Source: Brevibacillus aydinogluensis (GTDB taxonomy: Bacteria > Bacillota > Bacilli > Brevibacillales > Brevibacillaceae). Taken from it: 64,000 bases of DNA. The DNA is taken from assembly GCF_031954365.1 (NCBI RefSeq), contig NZ_JAUSVZ010000002.1, one strand, 5' to 3'. A program made the translations under genes and the position numbers. The notes below the pieces were generated by a model. It made no database searches and was not told the origin of the DNA. It was given only the letters and a program-made list of their open reading frames with translations. The number at the start of each line of letters is the position of its first letter. Position 1 is the stretch's first letter. Shown here piece after piece: positions 41,590 through 49,540 of this stretch.

Positions 41590-41810
41590 TTTAAAGATTT
41601 CACCTTATGATAGAAATGAAGATGCTTCATTAGGCTACTCATATACCTTTCCTAAATTGAGGATTGTCCCTTTGGAGAAGAAACGTACTTAATGATGAGG
41701 ATTTAGAAGCAGATTGGTTTAAAGAACTTAAACCAAGTATACAAGAAGATGAGATGAGGAATTTATATTTTGAAACAGTAACTATTTTCAAATTATCTCA
41801 TGAAGAGTAA
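41590..41810 (+). pseudogene. Broken paralogue of the immunity-like gene at 35.0 kb
   Basis: The fragment reads KISPYDRNED, then after frame changes EDLEADWFKELKPSIQEDEM and RNLYFETV to a stop at 41,808-41,810. This parallels the C-terminal half of the 161-residue protein at 35,029-35,514 (EISPYDRSN, EDLEKEWFKELKPSIQED). At least one frameshift and loss of the 5' half make it a pseudogene. Confidence 0.75.
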
Positions 41811-41911
41811 CAGGGCAAGGTTTGCAACCTGCCTTGTTTTATGTTGCAGTTGAAAAATTAAATGTCAGTAAGATGTCCCACATTATGCGTTCGCTTATGG
41901 AGGGTAAATTC

Positions 41912-42295
41912 ATGCAACCAGACATAGTGCCAATACTGGATTCATTCAAGGTTAGAGTATCCAAAGGCTATACGCTCATTCAAGAAGAATATACTGGTGA
42001 TTTGATTAATGTGGAGTTTCAGTGGAATGAGCCTGCATCAAAAGAAGAAATCGAGTCCATCACAGAGAAAACAGGATGGGTATTGCCTAACAGCTACAAG
42101 GATTTTTTGTCAATACACAATGGGGCTATTCTATTTATGAGTGAAACGCATCAGTTTTGTTTGCATTCAATCGAAGAGATAATGCAGTATCACGCTAGTA
42201 GAGACAATACATTTCCCCCTAGTTGGTATCACATGGGGACTTTCTACGGACACTGTCAACGCCGACTTAATTTTGACCCACCATCGCCGGTTTAG
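41912..42295 (+). pseudogene. SMI1/KNR4-type immunity gene truncated by an IS relic
   Basis: The real start is the ATG at 41912-41914, six bases after GGAGGG. The sequence contains PASKEEIESITEKTGWVLPN followed by SYKDFLSIHNGA, the core of the SMI1/KNR4 (SUKH) superfamily, which includes many immunity proteins of contact-dependent toxins. From about 42,254 the frame enters an IS21-type terminus and ends after 14 foreign codons, so the C-terminal third is lost. No matching toxin is visible. Confidence 0.8.
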
Positions 42296-42506
42296 AATTG
42301 ACCCACCCGGCGATTTTTTGTTGGCCAGGTGGAAGGGGGATTCGTGGGTTCCAGTCCTCATCTTCTCACGAAGTCGGTAACTCTTCCCCCTAACATTGAC
42401 GAATTGGGAATGGGGGAAGAGCTAATCCTGGATAGTTCAGCAAATATTGGATCGTCCCTATCAGTTCCCCCATACACCGAACTCTTGTTGCTGGTTCTCG
42501 TGCTGT
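42254..42506 (+). repeat. Terminal relic of an IS21-type element, copy 2
   Basis: Starts TGTCAACGCCGACTTAATTTTG. It carries one more TTGACCCACC unit than copy 1 and then 206 bases identical to 37,400-37,605. No transposase gene follows, so it is a solo end or a short non-autonomous derivative. Confidence 0.8.
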
Positions 42507-42529
42507 TTAATAAAAGAGTTTAGTTTCCG

Positions 42530-42757
42530 CAATCTTCTCAATTTGAAGACTTTCTTTTACTGTGATCTTTTTCCCATCGCTAACTCCGCAACGGGTACAC
42601 CTGCCAGCCTCATTTCAGCAGCCTTAACTTGATTTCAGCAGGATAACTTACTCTCGTAGCCACAGAAAAAACACCTCCAAGGTTGTCTCCATATCTTACG
42701 AAATGGATGCAATTTCTTGAAGGTGTTTTGATTTGTCTCACGTTATGGGGGCAGTCA
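42530..42757 (-). pseudogene. IS3-family remnant (5' end and start of OrfA)
   Basis: Reading leftward from 42,757 the end TGACTGCCCCCATAACG is followed by a leader with GGAGGTG and the frame ATRVSYPAEIKL; after a one-base loss, AAEMRLAGVPVAELAM, typical of IS3-type OrfA in Paenibacillaceae. The rest of the element is absent. Confidence 0.65.
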
Positions 42758-42785
42758 AGGACAGTAATTTCAAAGCTTCACATTT

Positions 42786-43184
42786 TTAGTTTAACTCCCC
42801 CTTTGGAAATAAAAGCTCCGTATATTTTATTAATATTACACTACAAATTATAGACAGTAAGAGATTGGATATTAAAGGCGGATAAAATATAAAGTGATTT
42901 GCTCCAAGAAATACTATGAATTCAAAAAGAGTTATACATAAAAGCAAGATAAACAACAGTTTGCTTTTTAGTCTGTAGATGATAAATATAGCCAGTGCCA
43001 TTAAAAGAAAACGAATTACAGTCAGTTTTGAAACGCCCCAAAACTCATCCCATGGTATTACACCCTGGTTAACATCATCTACAATCACAAAATACACAAA
43101 CCCTTCAAGCATTGTACTACCAATAATATAAACAGACAAGATCAATAAAATAACAGGACGGAAAACTTTTTGTGCCAAACCCAT
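42786..43184 (-). CDS. Four-helix membrane protein, unknown
   Basis: About 132 residues from the ATG at 43,182-43,184 (GGGGG ten bases upstream; an ATG 12 codons earlier is possible). Four hydrophobic segments (VILLILSVYIIGSTML, LTVIRFLLMALAIFIIY, LLFILLLCITLFEFIVFL, LISNLLLSIICSVILI). AT-rich cargo; no family recognised. Small membrane proteins of this kind sometimes give immunity to secreted peptides. Confidence 0.55.
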   Translation of the reverse strand: MGLAQKVFRPVILLILSVYIIGSTMLEGFVYFVIVDDVNQGVIPWDEFWGVSKLTVIRFLLMALAIFIIYRLKSKLLFILLLCITLFEFIVFLGANHFIFYPPLISNLLLSIICSVILIKYTELLFPKGELN

Positions 43185-43356
43185 TTTCCAAATACCCCCA
43201 TTATTTAGAATCAGTTCCATTATACACAACCTATTTAACCATTTCAAATGGTTTTACTTAGCTCCCCTTTATTTAAGTAACAGACAGGATATAGCAAAAT
43301 TTTACACAAAATAGTATAATGCGATTAGTTCAATTGAACTACTTTTGACTTTAGAA

Positions 43357-43370
43357 CGAACTCATATTCG
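43357..43370. promoter_or_regulatory. SOS-box-like palindrome before the ImmA-like gene
   Basis: CGAACTCATATTCG, one base away from the Bacillota CGAAC-N4-GTTCG LexA consensus; located just before the ribosome site and in the same place as the box in the duplicated copy at 34,567. Confidence 0.65.
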
Positions 43371-43388
43371 CAGTCGAGGTGAAGGATG

Positions 43389-43865
43389 TTGAAACTTACG
43401 TATTCCCCTACTCCTTTGGAATCGTGGGTCTCACAATTCTATCTATCCCTCGGTATTCGAGAGCCTATTGATTTAGTAGAGTCCCAAATCGCAAAAGCCT
43501 TAAACATCTTTCTTGTGTATAAGGACGTCCCCTCAATGTCGTACGAATTTGGACGTTTCAGGAGCATCACCATAGACAGAAGGCTTCCTGTCAAAGTTCA
43601 ACGGGAACATTTTTACCATGAGCTTTGTCATATCCTCCGTCATGCTGGACGACAATTTATGATGCCGAAAGCGTTTCGAGAGCTTCAAGAGTGGGATGCC
43701 CGGAATTTCACAAGGTATGCTGCGTTGCCTTTACATATGATTACAGCTATTGATGTTAAGCAGCCGGGAATTATTGAAGTATTATCGGACCGGTTTATGG
43801 TGACTCCGGAGTTGTGTGCGGAAAGGTTGAGACGGATCAAAGAAAAAATTTATAATTCAGCTTGA
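43389..43865 (+). CDS. ImmA/IrrE-family metallopeptidase
   Basis: 158 residues from a TTG start seven bases after GAGGTG. The TTG is preferred over the ATG one codon earlier because the decayed paralogue at 34.6 kb conserves the TTG and not the ATG. The zinc motif HELCHILRH (HExxH) near residue 77 and a following helical region identify the ImmA/IrrE family, which cleaves XRE repressors. Here the likely target is the ImmR-like repressor at 32.4 kb, though it is 11 kb away. Upstream SOS-box-like sequence and the integrase 115 bases downstream suggest control of excision. Confidence 0.85.
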   Translation: MKLTYSPTPLESWVSQFYLSLGIREPIDLVESQIAKALNIFLVYKDVPSMSYEFGRFRSITIDRRLPVKVQREHFYHELCHILRHAGRQFMMPKAFRELQEWDARNFTRYAALPLHMITAIDVKQPGIIEVLSDRFMVTPELCAERLRRIKEKIYNSA

Positions 43866-43900
43866 AAAGTATGGTAAATGTTGCTAGAGATTTTTTGACC

Positions 43901-43921
43901 AATTCCCCCAGCAGGGGAATT
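43901..43921 (+). terminator. Hairpin between the ImmA-like gene and the integrase
   Basis: AATTCCCC and GGGGAATT with a five-base loop. There is a short T run downstream; it may end the ImmA transcript or act as an operator. Confidence 0.5.
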
Positions 43922-43938
43922 AATTTAGGTAACGAAAT

Positions 43939-43952
43939 CGAACATATATTCC
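43939..43952. promoter_or_regulatory. SOS-box-like element before the integrase
   Basis: CGAACATATATTCC, identical to the box at 34,567-34,580 except for the last base, 27 bases before the integrase start codon. Confidence 0.55.
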
Positions 43953-43979
43953 CATACTTAATGAAACAAGGTGATAACT

Positions 43980-45623
43980 ATGTTGAACCGATTAGCCGTT
44001 TATGCGAGGGTATCGTCAGACGACCAAGCTGAACGCGGTACAATAGAAAACCAGTTAGAGTTCGCACGAAAGTATGCTGACCTCCACCAGCTTGAAATCG
44101 TGAAGTGGTACAAGGATGACGGTGTAACTGGTACCATTCCCCTGGATGCTCGACCTGCGGGGCGAGAACTTCTTGAGGACGCTAAGAACGGCCAGATCGA
44201 TCTCCTCCTCATCTATCGGCTTGACCGATTGGGCAGATCAGCGCGTATCATTTTGAACGCCGTACATGAATTAGAAGGCTACGGTGTAAAAATCCGTTCC
44301 ATGACCGAACCCTTTGACACTGGAGACCCTTCTGGCCGTTTCCTCCTCACGATCTTGGCCGGTGTTGCTGACCTGGAACGAGAAACGATCCTGGAACGTA
44401 TGTGGTATGGAGCCAACCGAGCTGCACGTACTGGCAAGTGGCTTGGAGGCATTGTTCCGTATGGTTATCGAGTAAATCGCGAGGGATTTTTGGAGATTAA
44501 CGAAGATCCACTCCCCCACTCTGACATGAGCGAAGCTGGAGTCGTCCGGTTAATCTTCCACATGATTGCCAACCAGGGACATTCCTGCATCAAGGTTGCT
44601 GATTACCTAAACGCGCTAGGTGTTCCGACTTCATATACCAAAGATGACCGGAAAGTAACACGAGGGAAACGGAAGGAGAAAACCTCAGGTATCTGGCGGC
44701 CAGCACGAATTCGCAACATCATTATCAATACCACCTACAAAGGGCTGCACCAGTACGGAAAACGAAGCAATAGGAAACGTGAGATTATTGAGCGTGAGGT
44801 TCCGGCTATTGTTGATGTGGAAACATGGGAGAAAGCTCAGCAGGTGCTAAAAAATAACCAGATTGAGGCTCTCCGAAATACAAAAAATCGTTACTTGTTG
44901 CGTGGACTAATGAAATGTCAATGCTGTGGTTTAACTTATGTGGGCGCTAACTATCGAGGAAGTAAAAGAGCTTTGAGGGGCTATTATGTCTGCACGGGAA
45001 AACAGGCATATCGGGGGCCGTTGCAGGGAAAGTGCCCATCCAAGAACATTCCCCAAGACTGGATCGAGGACGTGGTGTGGAAAGATTGCCTCACCTTTAT
45101 CCATCATCCTGGAGAAGCCCTTAAAGAGATTGCGGCAACATTGAAAACCAAACAAGCAGAAAAACACGATCTGGAATCAGAACGTACCATCATCCGGAAA
45201 GCAATCGAAGACAAGGACATCGAGCGACAGAGCATTCTCGATCTCTTCCGAAAAAACATCATCACCTTTTCTGACTTGGAAAAACAGATTCAGAAAATCA
45301 ACCAAGAAAAAGAGCTCCTGGAACAACGTTTGCGTGATATACAAAGTTCATTGCAAGCAGAACAGAATTACGCCATGAAAACAACCAACGCGATTCAATT
45401 ACTCCACGAATTACGGGACAAGTTGACCGACGAACCTTCGTTTGAGATGAAACGGGAAATTGTCAAAACGCTCGTCCAATCCATCCAGGTCCATACCATC
45501 CACGATGAGCATACCAAGCGACCACGCGCATCCGTTACCATCAAGTACTCGTTTTCCAAAGATGTTATTCACACGGACACGGATTCATCGAAGATACAAG
45601 AAGAAAGCGGGCCGGGAATGTAA
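43980..45623 (+). CDS. Large serine recombinase (ICE integrase)
   Basis: 547 residues from the ATG at 43980-43982 (AAGGTGATAACT upstream). A catalytic domain with LAVYARVSSDDQ (Ser nucleophile) and LLLIYRLDRLGRSAR is followed by a recombinase domain (WRPARIRNIIINTTYKG), a zinc ribbon (LMKCQCCGLTYVG, TGKQAYRG-x3-GKCPSKNIP) and a coiled coil (about 390-480). This is the full large-serine-integrase layout. The last about 12 codons lie beyond the apparent crossover point, in comM DNA read on the opposite strand, so the C-terminus would change upon excision. It carries out integration and, with a directionality factor, excision. Confidence 0.95.
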   Translation: MLNRLAVYARVSSDDQAERGTIENQLEFARKYADLHQLEIVKWYKDDGVTGTIPLDARPAGRELLEDAKNGQIDLLLIYRLDRLGRSARIILNAVHELEGYGVKIRSMTEPFDTGDPSGRFLLTILAGVADLERETILERMWYGANRAARTGKWLGGIVPYGYRVNREGFLEINEDPLPHSDMSEAGVVRLIFHMIANQGHSCIKVADYLNALGVPTSYTKDDRKVTRGKRKEKTSGIWRPARIRNIIINTTYKGLHQYGKRSNRKREIIEREVPAIVDVETWEKAQQVLKNNQIEALRNTKNRYLLRGLMKCQCCGLTYVGANYRGSKRALRGYYVCTGKQAYRGPLQGKCPSKNIPQDWIEDVVWKDCLTFIHHPGEALKEIAATLKTKQAEKHDLESERTIIRKAIEDKDIERQSILDLFRKNIITFSDLEKQIQKINQEKELLEQRLRDIQSSLQAEQNYAMKTTNAIQLLHELRDKLTDEPSFEMKREIVKTLVQSIQVHTIHDEHTKRPRASVTIKYSFSKDVIHTDTDSSKIQEESGPGM

Positions 45624-46635
45624 ACACCTGTCTCGAACGCCCGATCGTCACCACGCCCGCTTCCAACGGCTGTCTGAGCACCTCCAGGACGTGGCGGGAG
45701 AATTCCGGGAGCTCGTCCAGAAACAAAATGCCGCCGTGAGCCAGACTGCACTCGCCGGGCCGCGGAATCTGTCCGCCTCCCCCGATCAGGGCGGCTGCCG
45801 TGATCGTATGGTGCGGCGAACGGAACGGCCGCTCGCGGATCAGACCGCTGTTTCGCGTCAACTGACCGGCGATGCTGTAAATCTTGGTCACGTCGTACGA
45901 CTCGTCCGTGGTCATGTCCGGCATGATGGAGGGCAGACAGGTGGCGAGCATCGTTTTGCCGGAACCGGGAGGGCCGACGAGCAGCACGTTGTGAAAACCG
46001 GCGGCCGCCACTTCCAAGCCTCGTTTGACAAACGTCTGCCCGCAGACATCGGCAAAGTCTGAATGGTTGGCCTGCGAATGCACGGCGCGTTTTTGAGGAG
46101 CGGGGCGCGATTCGGCCGCGGGCGGCTCCAGTCCCCCCGTCCAGTATCCGATGGCAGCAGCCAGATTGGCGGCGGGAAGCACGCAGATGTCCACCAGGCG
46201 CGCTTCCTCGGCGTTTTCCTCCGGCAGGATCACATGGGTAAAGCCCTGTTTTCTGGCTTCCAGCAAGATGGGTAGCACGCCGGAAACCGGGCGCAGCGTT
46301 CCGTCCAGCGCCAGTTCGCCAAGCACCAGCACGGCTTCCGGGCGCGGCGGGATTTGTTTGGAAGCCTGCAAAATGCCGATCGCGATGGCCAGGTCAAATC
46401 CTGATCCCTCCTTGCGCAGATCGGCAGGTGCCAGATTGACCGTTATCCGCTGCATCGGATAATCAAACCCGCCGTTGCGCAGCGCCGCTCTCACCCGGTC
46501 GCGCGCTTCCTTCACAGCGGAGCCGCCCAGCCCGACCAGATCAAACTGGGGCAATCCGTTGGCGATGTCTGTTTCCACCGCCACGAGCATCCCGTCAATA
46601 CCGTAGACAGTACCGGCAAAACTGCGTGCATACAT
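45565..46635 (-). pseudogene. comM: ComM/YifB AAA+ protein, 5' part, interrupted by the ICE
   Basis: 356 of about 510 codons. The N-terminal domain (MYARSFAGTVYGIDGMLVAV, ITVNLAPADLRKEGSGFDLA), the Walker A GPPGSGKTMLA and Walker B GGILFLDELPEF, and the MNPCPC motif are present; then the ICE sequence gives Glu-stop. ComM is a hexameric helicase for branch migration in natural transformation in Gram-negatives; the Bacillota YifB role is less clear. Truncation removes the sensor 2 and C-terminal domain and should inactivate it. RBS GGGGGG before ATG. The remainder is expected at the left ICE end. Confidence 0.95.
45568..45592. other. Right attachment site region in comM
   Basis: The comM frame reads ATGAATCCGTGTCCGTGTG, encoding MNPCPC, where other ComM proteins continue with Gly-Tyr; here the next codons are Glu and stop. 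The crossover must therefore lie in or near CCGTGTCCGTGTG. The exact core needs the left junction. Confidence 0.75.
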
Positions 46636-46737
46636 CTGACATCCCCCCGACTACATCTCCCATTGCTTCAGCTTCACCGTACGAAAAGACAGCATCCCGC
46701 TGCAAGAAAATTGGACACTCACACCGGGCTGTGCACA

Positions 46738-46771
46738 CAAAAAAAGCGCCTTCCAGCGTAAGCCGGAAGGC
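46738..46771 (-). terminator. Terminator between yraN and comM
   Basis: GCCTTCC/GGAAGGC stem and T tract on the minus strand, so comM is transcribed separately from the rnhB-yraN group. Confidence 0.8.
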
Positions 46772-46889
46772 CAAGTGATGGTGCTTGGAGGAGTTTCATC
46801 GCGTCGAGTATGCTACATTCTACGCGACTTAACAGGCATCTGCTGTAGACGTATCCCCAGTGCCCTGCCGATTTCGCGCCCGTTTTGAT

Positions 46890-47249
46890 TCAAAAGGCGT
46901 GAGTGATGTGTTCGATCTCCGGCGATTGGTCCGGGCGGCAGCAGATCGCCACAACGTCAAAGCGAAAACGCGGCACCGACTTTTCGTAATGCTGCAGGTA
47001 CGCGAGGGCCAGTTCACGCAATTTTCGCTGCTTTCGCCATGTAACCGACTCAGCCGCCGTGCCGTAGGCCGTGCTCGTCCGCGTACGCACCTCCACGAAT
47101 ACGAGAACATCTCCATCCCAGGCGATCAGGTCGATTTCCCCCTGCCGTGTGCGCACATTCCGTTCGATAACGCGGTACCCTTTTTGCTGCAAAAACAGTG
47201 CAGCGATTTGTTCGCCGCGCTGGCCGAGAGCACGCCGTCTGTGGCTCAT
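46890..47249 (-). CDS. yraN: YraN-family protein (UPF0102), nuclease-like fold
   Basis: 119 residues with the UPF0102 order: RRRALGQRGEQIAALFLQQK, then GEIDLIAWDGDVLVFVEVRTR (the E/D-x-D and E-x-K-type nuclease core, here EVR). Restriction-endonuclease-like fold, in vivo role unknown. Overlaps the FlhB-like gene by four bases. Confidence 0.9.
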   Translation of the reverse strand: MSHRRRALGQRGEQIAALFLQQKGYRVIERNVRTRQGEIDLIAWDGDVLVFVEVRTRTSTAYGTAAESVTWRKQRKLRELALAYLQHYEKSVPRFRFDVVAICCRPDQSPEIEHITHAF

Positions 47250-47539
47250 CGCCCGCTTCGCCCTCCCTTGTCGAGGCGGTAGACAAACGCGAGCACTTCC
47301 GCCACCACCTGGTACAGTTCGGGCGGTATCTGCTGGTTGAGGTCCAATTTGCCCAACACTTCCACCAGCGAGGGGTCTTCCTGAACAGGGATGCCGTGTT
47401 CCTTTGCAGTTTTCAGAATGTTGTCCGCTACATAGCCTTTTCCCTTGGCCACGACGACGGGCGCTTCCATCGTTTTGGCCTGGTAGCGGAGCGCCACCGC
47501 CTGTTTGCGCTTCACTTTCGCATCGGAGGCGTCGTTCAT
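47246..47539 (-). CDS. FlhB C-terminal-like protein (YlqH type)
   Basis: 97 residues. The sequence KRKQAVALRYQAKTMEAPVV and HGIPVQEDPSLVEVLGKLDL matches the cytoplasmic domain of the flagellar export switch protein FlhB, without its membrane part and without the NPTH autocleavage motif. Such stand-alone homologues occur next to ylqG in Bacillota. They are thought to be export-related, but the role is not known. Overlaps both neighbours. Confidence 0.85.
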   Translation of the reverse strand: MNDASDAKVKRKQAVALRYQAKTMEAPVVVAKGKGYVADNILKTAKEHGIPVQEDPSLVEVLGKLDLNQQIPPELYQVVAEVLAFVYRLDKGGRSGR

Positions 47540-49506
47540 ACGCGAATGTCCACTCCCTTGTAATCGGTCAGAAACCCGGTTCTGCCTCCGGCAACGGCAG
47601 CTGCCGCCTGGGGCTTGCTGTCAGGAATGACCTGAACCCGGAGTCCGGACAAGTGGTATCCCATTTCATGAAGTTGGCGGGCAAAGTCCTCTTTCATGTC
47701 CTGAGCCAGTGCTTCCACCCACGACGTGTTGTTGAAAAGCTGGATGCTGACAATTCGGTTGACAATAGCCACGTCAAGCATCGTCGTTCCGAGCTGATTT
47801 AGTTCCAGATGGAAAAACAGGCGGCAGTTCTCCGGGTCCAGCTCACCTCCTCCGCGCTTCTTGGCTTCAATCTGCACATACGCCGTCTCATCCCCGTGCT
47901 GCGTCCGAATGGGAATCTGCATGACCACCTGCGACAGTGTCTGGTTGGAGGGCTGCACCAGCATCAACTGCTGGCCGGTGATGTGCTGAAGCAGTGCGTC
48001 CGCCGTGTCGCGAAGCGCGGCGGGTACAGCGTTGGCCGCCTCTTGAGTAAGCTGCAGCAGCATCGCTTTCACGCTGTCCAACTGCCGCTGGGCTGCGGCA
48101 TCCATTCCGTGAGCCAGCGCACGACCCATCAAATCACGCTCGTGCCCAAGCCCCAGGCGCTGAAACAGCTCCTGAATCGGATGGCCATGTGCCGAAACTG
48201 TCTGAGCAGGAGCGGCTGCATTCGTCCCGTTTGTACCACTGCTTGCCGCAGACGACACAGACGATTGGCTGCTCCCCGCTGCCTGATTGACCAAAGCCGG
48301 ATGTGCCATTCGCGTTGCCCCGTTGACCGTCGACGCTGCAGCGGTGTTCGGCGCTCCCACACCGTGCGGAGCTGACGTCGCTGCCGAAGACGTCTGCTCT
48401 CCGCTGCGGGGTAACGCTGTATCAGCAGCGGTTCCTTTCGCGGGCAGACCGCTGCCGCTAGCCAGCTGAGCGCCTTGCTGACGTCCGTTTTGCGCCAGCG
48501 CCTCTCCCAACTTCGCGGTCTCGCCACCCAAAGTGGCAGACCCGGTCAAAGAACCGTCTGAAACACTCCCCTGTCGAAGAGCTTCCTTTCCGATTGTCGT
48601 GCTTGTGCCGGTGATGGCAGTATTTGTATGGGGGGCTGGCTGAACGGTACTACCCGCAGCAATGGTTGGAAGCGGTGCCTGCCCCTTTCCGTTTGTCCCG
48701 GCCGCATTCGCTGTCCCCGCCGAAGGCTGTGCGGTTTCACGCTGGACCATCAGTTCGTCCGCCCCCTGGTGATCGGGCAGCAGCACCGCCAAACCGGCCA
48801 CCGCCTGTTTTAACTGGCTGACCAGGGTAAGGAGCGGAGCAGCAGCTGACGAGGACGGAGCGAAAGACGCCGCGGCCGATCCATGCTTGCCCGCCTGTCC
48901 TCCCGCACGCTCCCCGTGCGTCTGTAAAAATTGCTCTGCCTGCGCTACAAATGCCTGAATCGCCTGACTGATCGGCTGTTTCGACAAAAAGGCACGCAGT
49001 CCGGCTACAACATCAGGCGTCAGCGGCAAGCTGCGTTTTACCGCGAGAAGAAAAGCGTCCACAGTCTCCTTGTGCATGCCCAGGCGCTGCGCGACGGCTG
49101 TGAACGCCTGCACCGTCTCGCGGGTGACCGGCAGTTTGGCCCGCACCAGCTCCTGCACGATCGCCCGAGTCTCCTTCGTGTCGTTGAGACCCAATGAGCG
49201 GATCAGCCCTTCCAGCGATGCGTCCGCTGCTCCTCCGTCCCGTGTCGTTCCCAGCACTTTCAACGTGACCACTCCGGCTGACGGCTGCACCTGCAGCCAC
49301 GCTCTCTGTCCTGCTTCCAGATTGGCCTCCAGTCTGGCCTGGACCTGCATGCCGCCGATCTGGACCAGCGCCATGTTGTCGGGGTAGGTTCGTTGCACAG
49401 TGCCGATAAAGACTTGACCCGGTGTGAGCTCGATCGGTTTGGGCGCGGAGACCTGAGCGCGTTGAACAAGCGACTGTATCATTTGCGAGGGGGAAAACAT
49501 GGGCAA
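47536..49506 (-). CDS. YlqG-like hook-length-control-like protein
   Basis: 656 residues. The N-terminal MFSPSQMIQSLVQRAQVSAP and GQVFIGTVQRTYPDNMALVQ segment is a small beta domain. The middle third is a low-complexity Ala/Ser/Gly/Thr-rich stretch, and the C-terminal part contains VMQIPIRTQHGDETAYVQIE, ending with a Flg_hook-like domain. The family resembles FliK but lies outside the flagellar operon; together with the FlhB-like gene it may form a relic or specialised switch. GC-rich, tandem simple repeats in the middle. Confidence 0.8.
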   Translation of the reverse strand: MPMFSPSQMIQSLVQRAQVSAPKPIELTPGQVFIGTVQRTYPDNMALVQIGGMQVQARLEANLEAGQRAWLQVQPSAGVVTLKVLGTTRDGGAADASLEGLIRSLGLNDTKETRAIVQELVRAKLPVTRETVQAFTAVAQRLGMHKETVDAFLLAVKRSLPLTPDVVAGLRAFLSKQPISQAIQAFVAQAEQFLQTHGERAGGQAGKHGSAAASFAPSSSAAAPLLTLVSQLKQAVAGLAVLLPDHQGADELMVQRETAQPSAGTANAAGTNGKGQAPLPTIAAGSTVQPAPHTNTAITGTSTTIGKEALRQGSVSDGSLTGSATLGGETAKLGEALAQNGRQQGAQLASGSGLPAKGTAADTALPRSGEQTSSAATSAPHGVGAPNTAAASTVNGATRMAHPALVNQAAGSSQSSVSSAASSGTNGTNAAAPAQTVSAHGHPIQELFQRLGLGHERDLMGRALAHGMDAAAQRQLDSVKAMLLQLTQEAANAVPAALRDTADALLQHITGQQLMLVQPSNQTLSQVVMQIPIRTQHGDETAYVQIEAKKRGGGELDPENCRLFFHLELNQLGTTMLDVAIVNRIVSIQLFNNTSWVEALAQDMKEDFARQLHEMGYHLSGLRVQVIPDSKPQAAAAVAGGRTGFLTDYKGVDIRV

Positions 49507-49540
49507 ACTTCCTCCTTTGTTACCCGGACGGGAACGCCTC

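Larger units (their letters stand above)
1..45585. mobile_element. Integrative conjugative element (right part), integrated in comM
   Basis: The segment contains a type IV secretion operon (VirB2/3/4/6-like genes and a wall hydrolase), a primase, a RecD2-like helicase, XRE and ImmA-like regulators and, at the right edge, a large serine recombinase. It stops inside comM, whose coding frame is cut at the MNPCPC motif. Base composition changes sharply at the junction: AT-richer to the left, GC-rich to the right. The left end, relaxase, coupling protein and second half of comM are not in the window. The right limit is set by where comM similarity stops and is good to about 20 bp. That it is one element and not nested elements is inferred. 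Confidence 0.85.

Noticed and set aside
44940..45130. Minus-strand frame opposite the integrase
   Set aside because: Antisense shadow of the zinc-ribbon and coiled-coil region.
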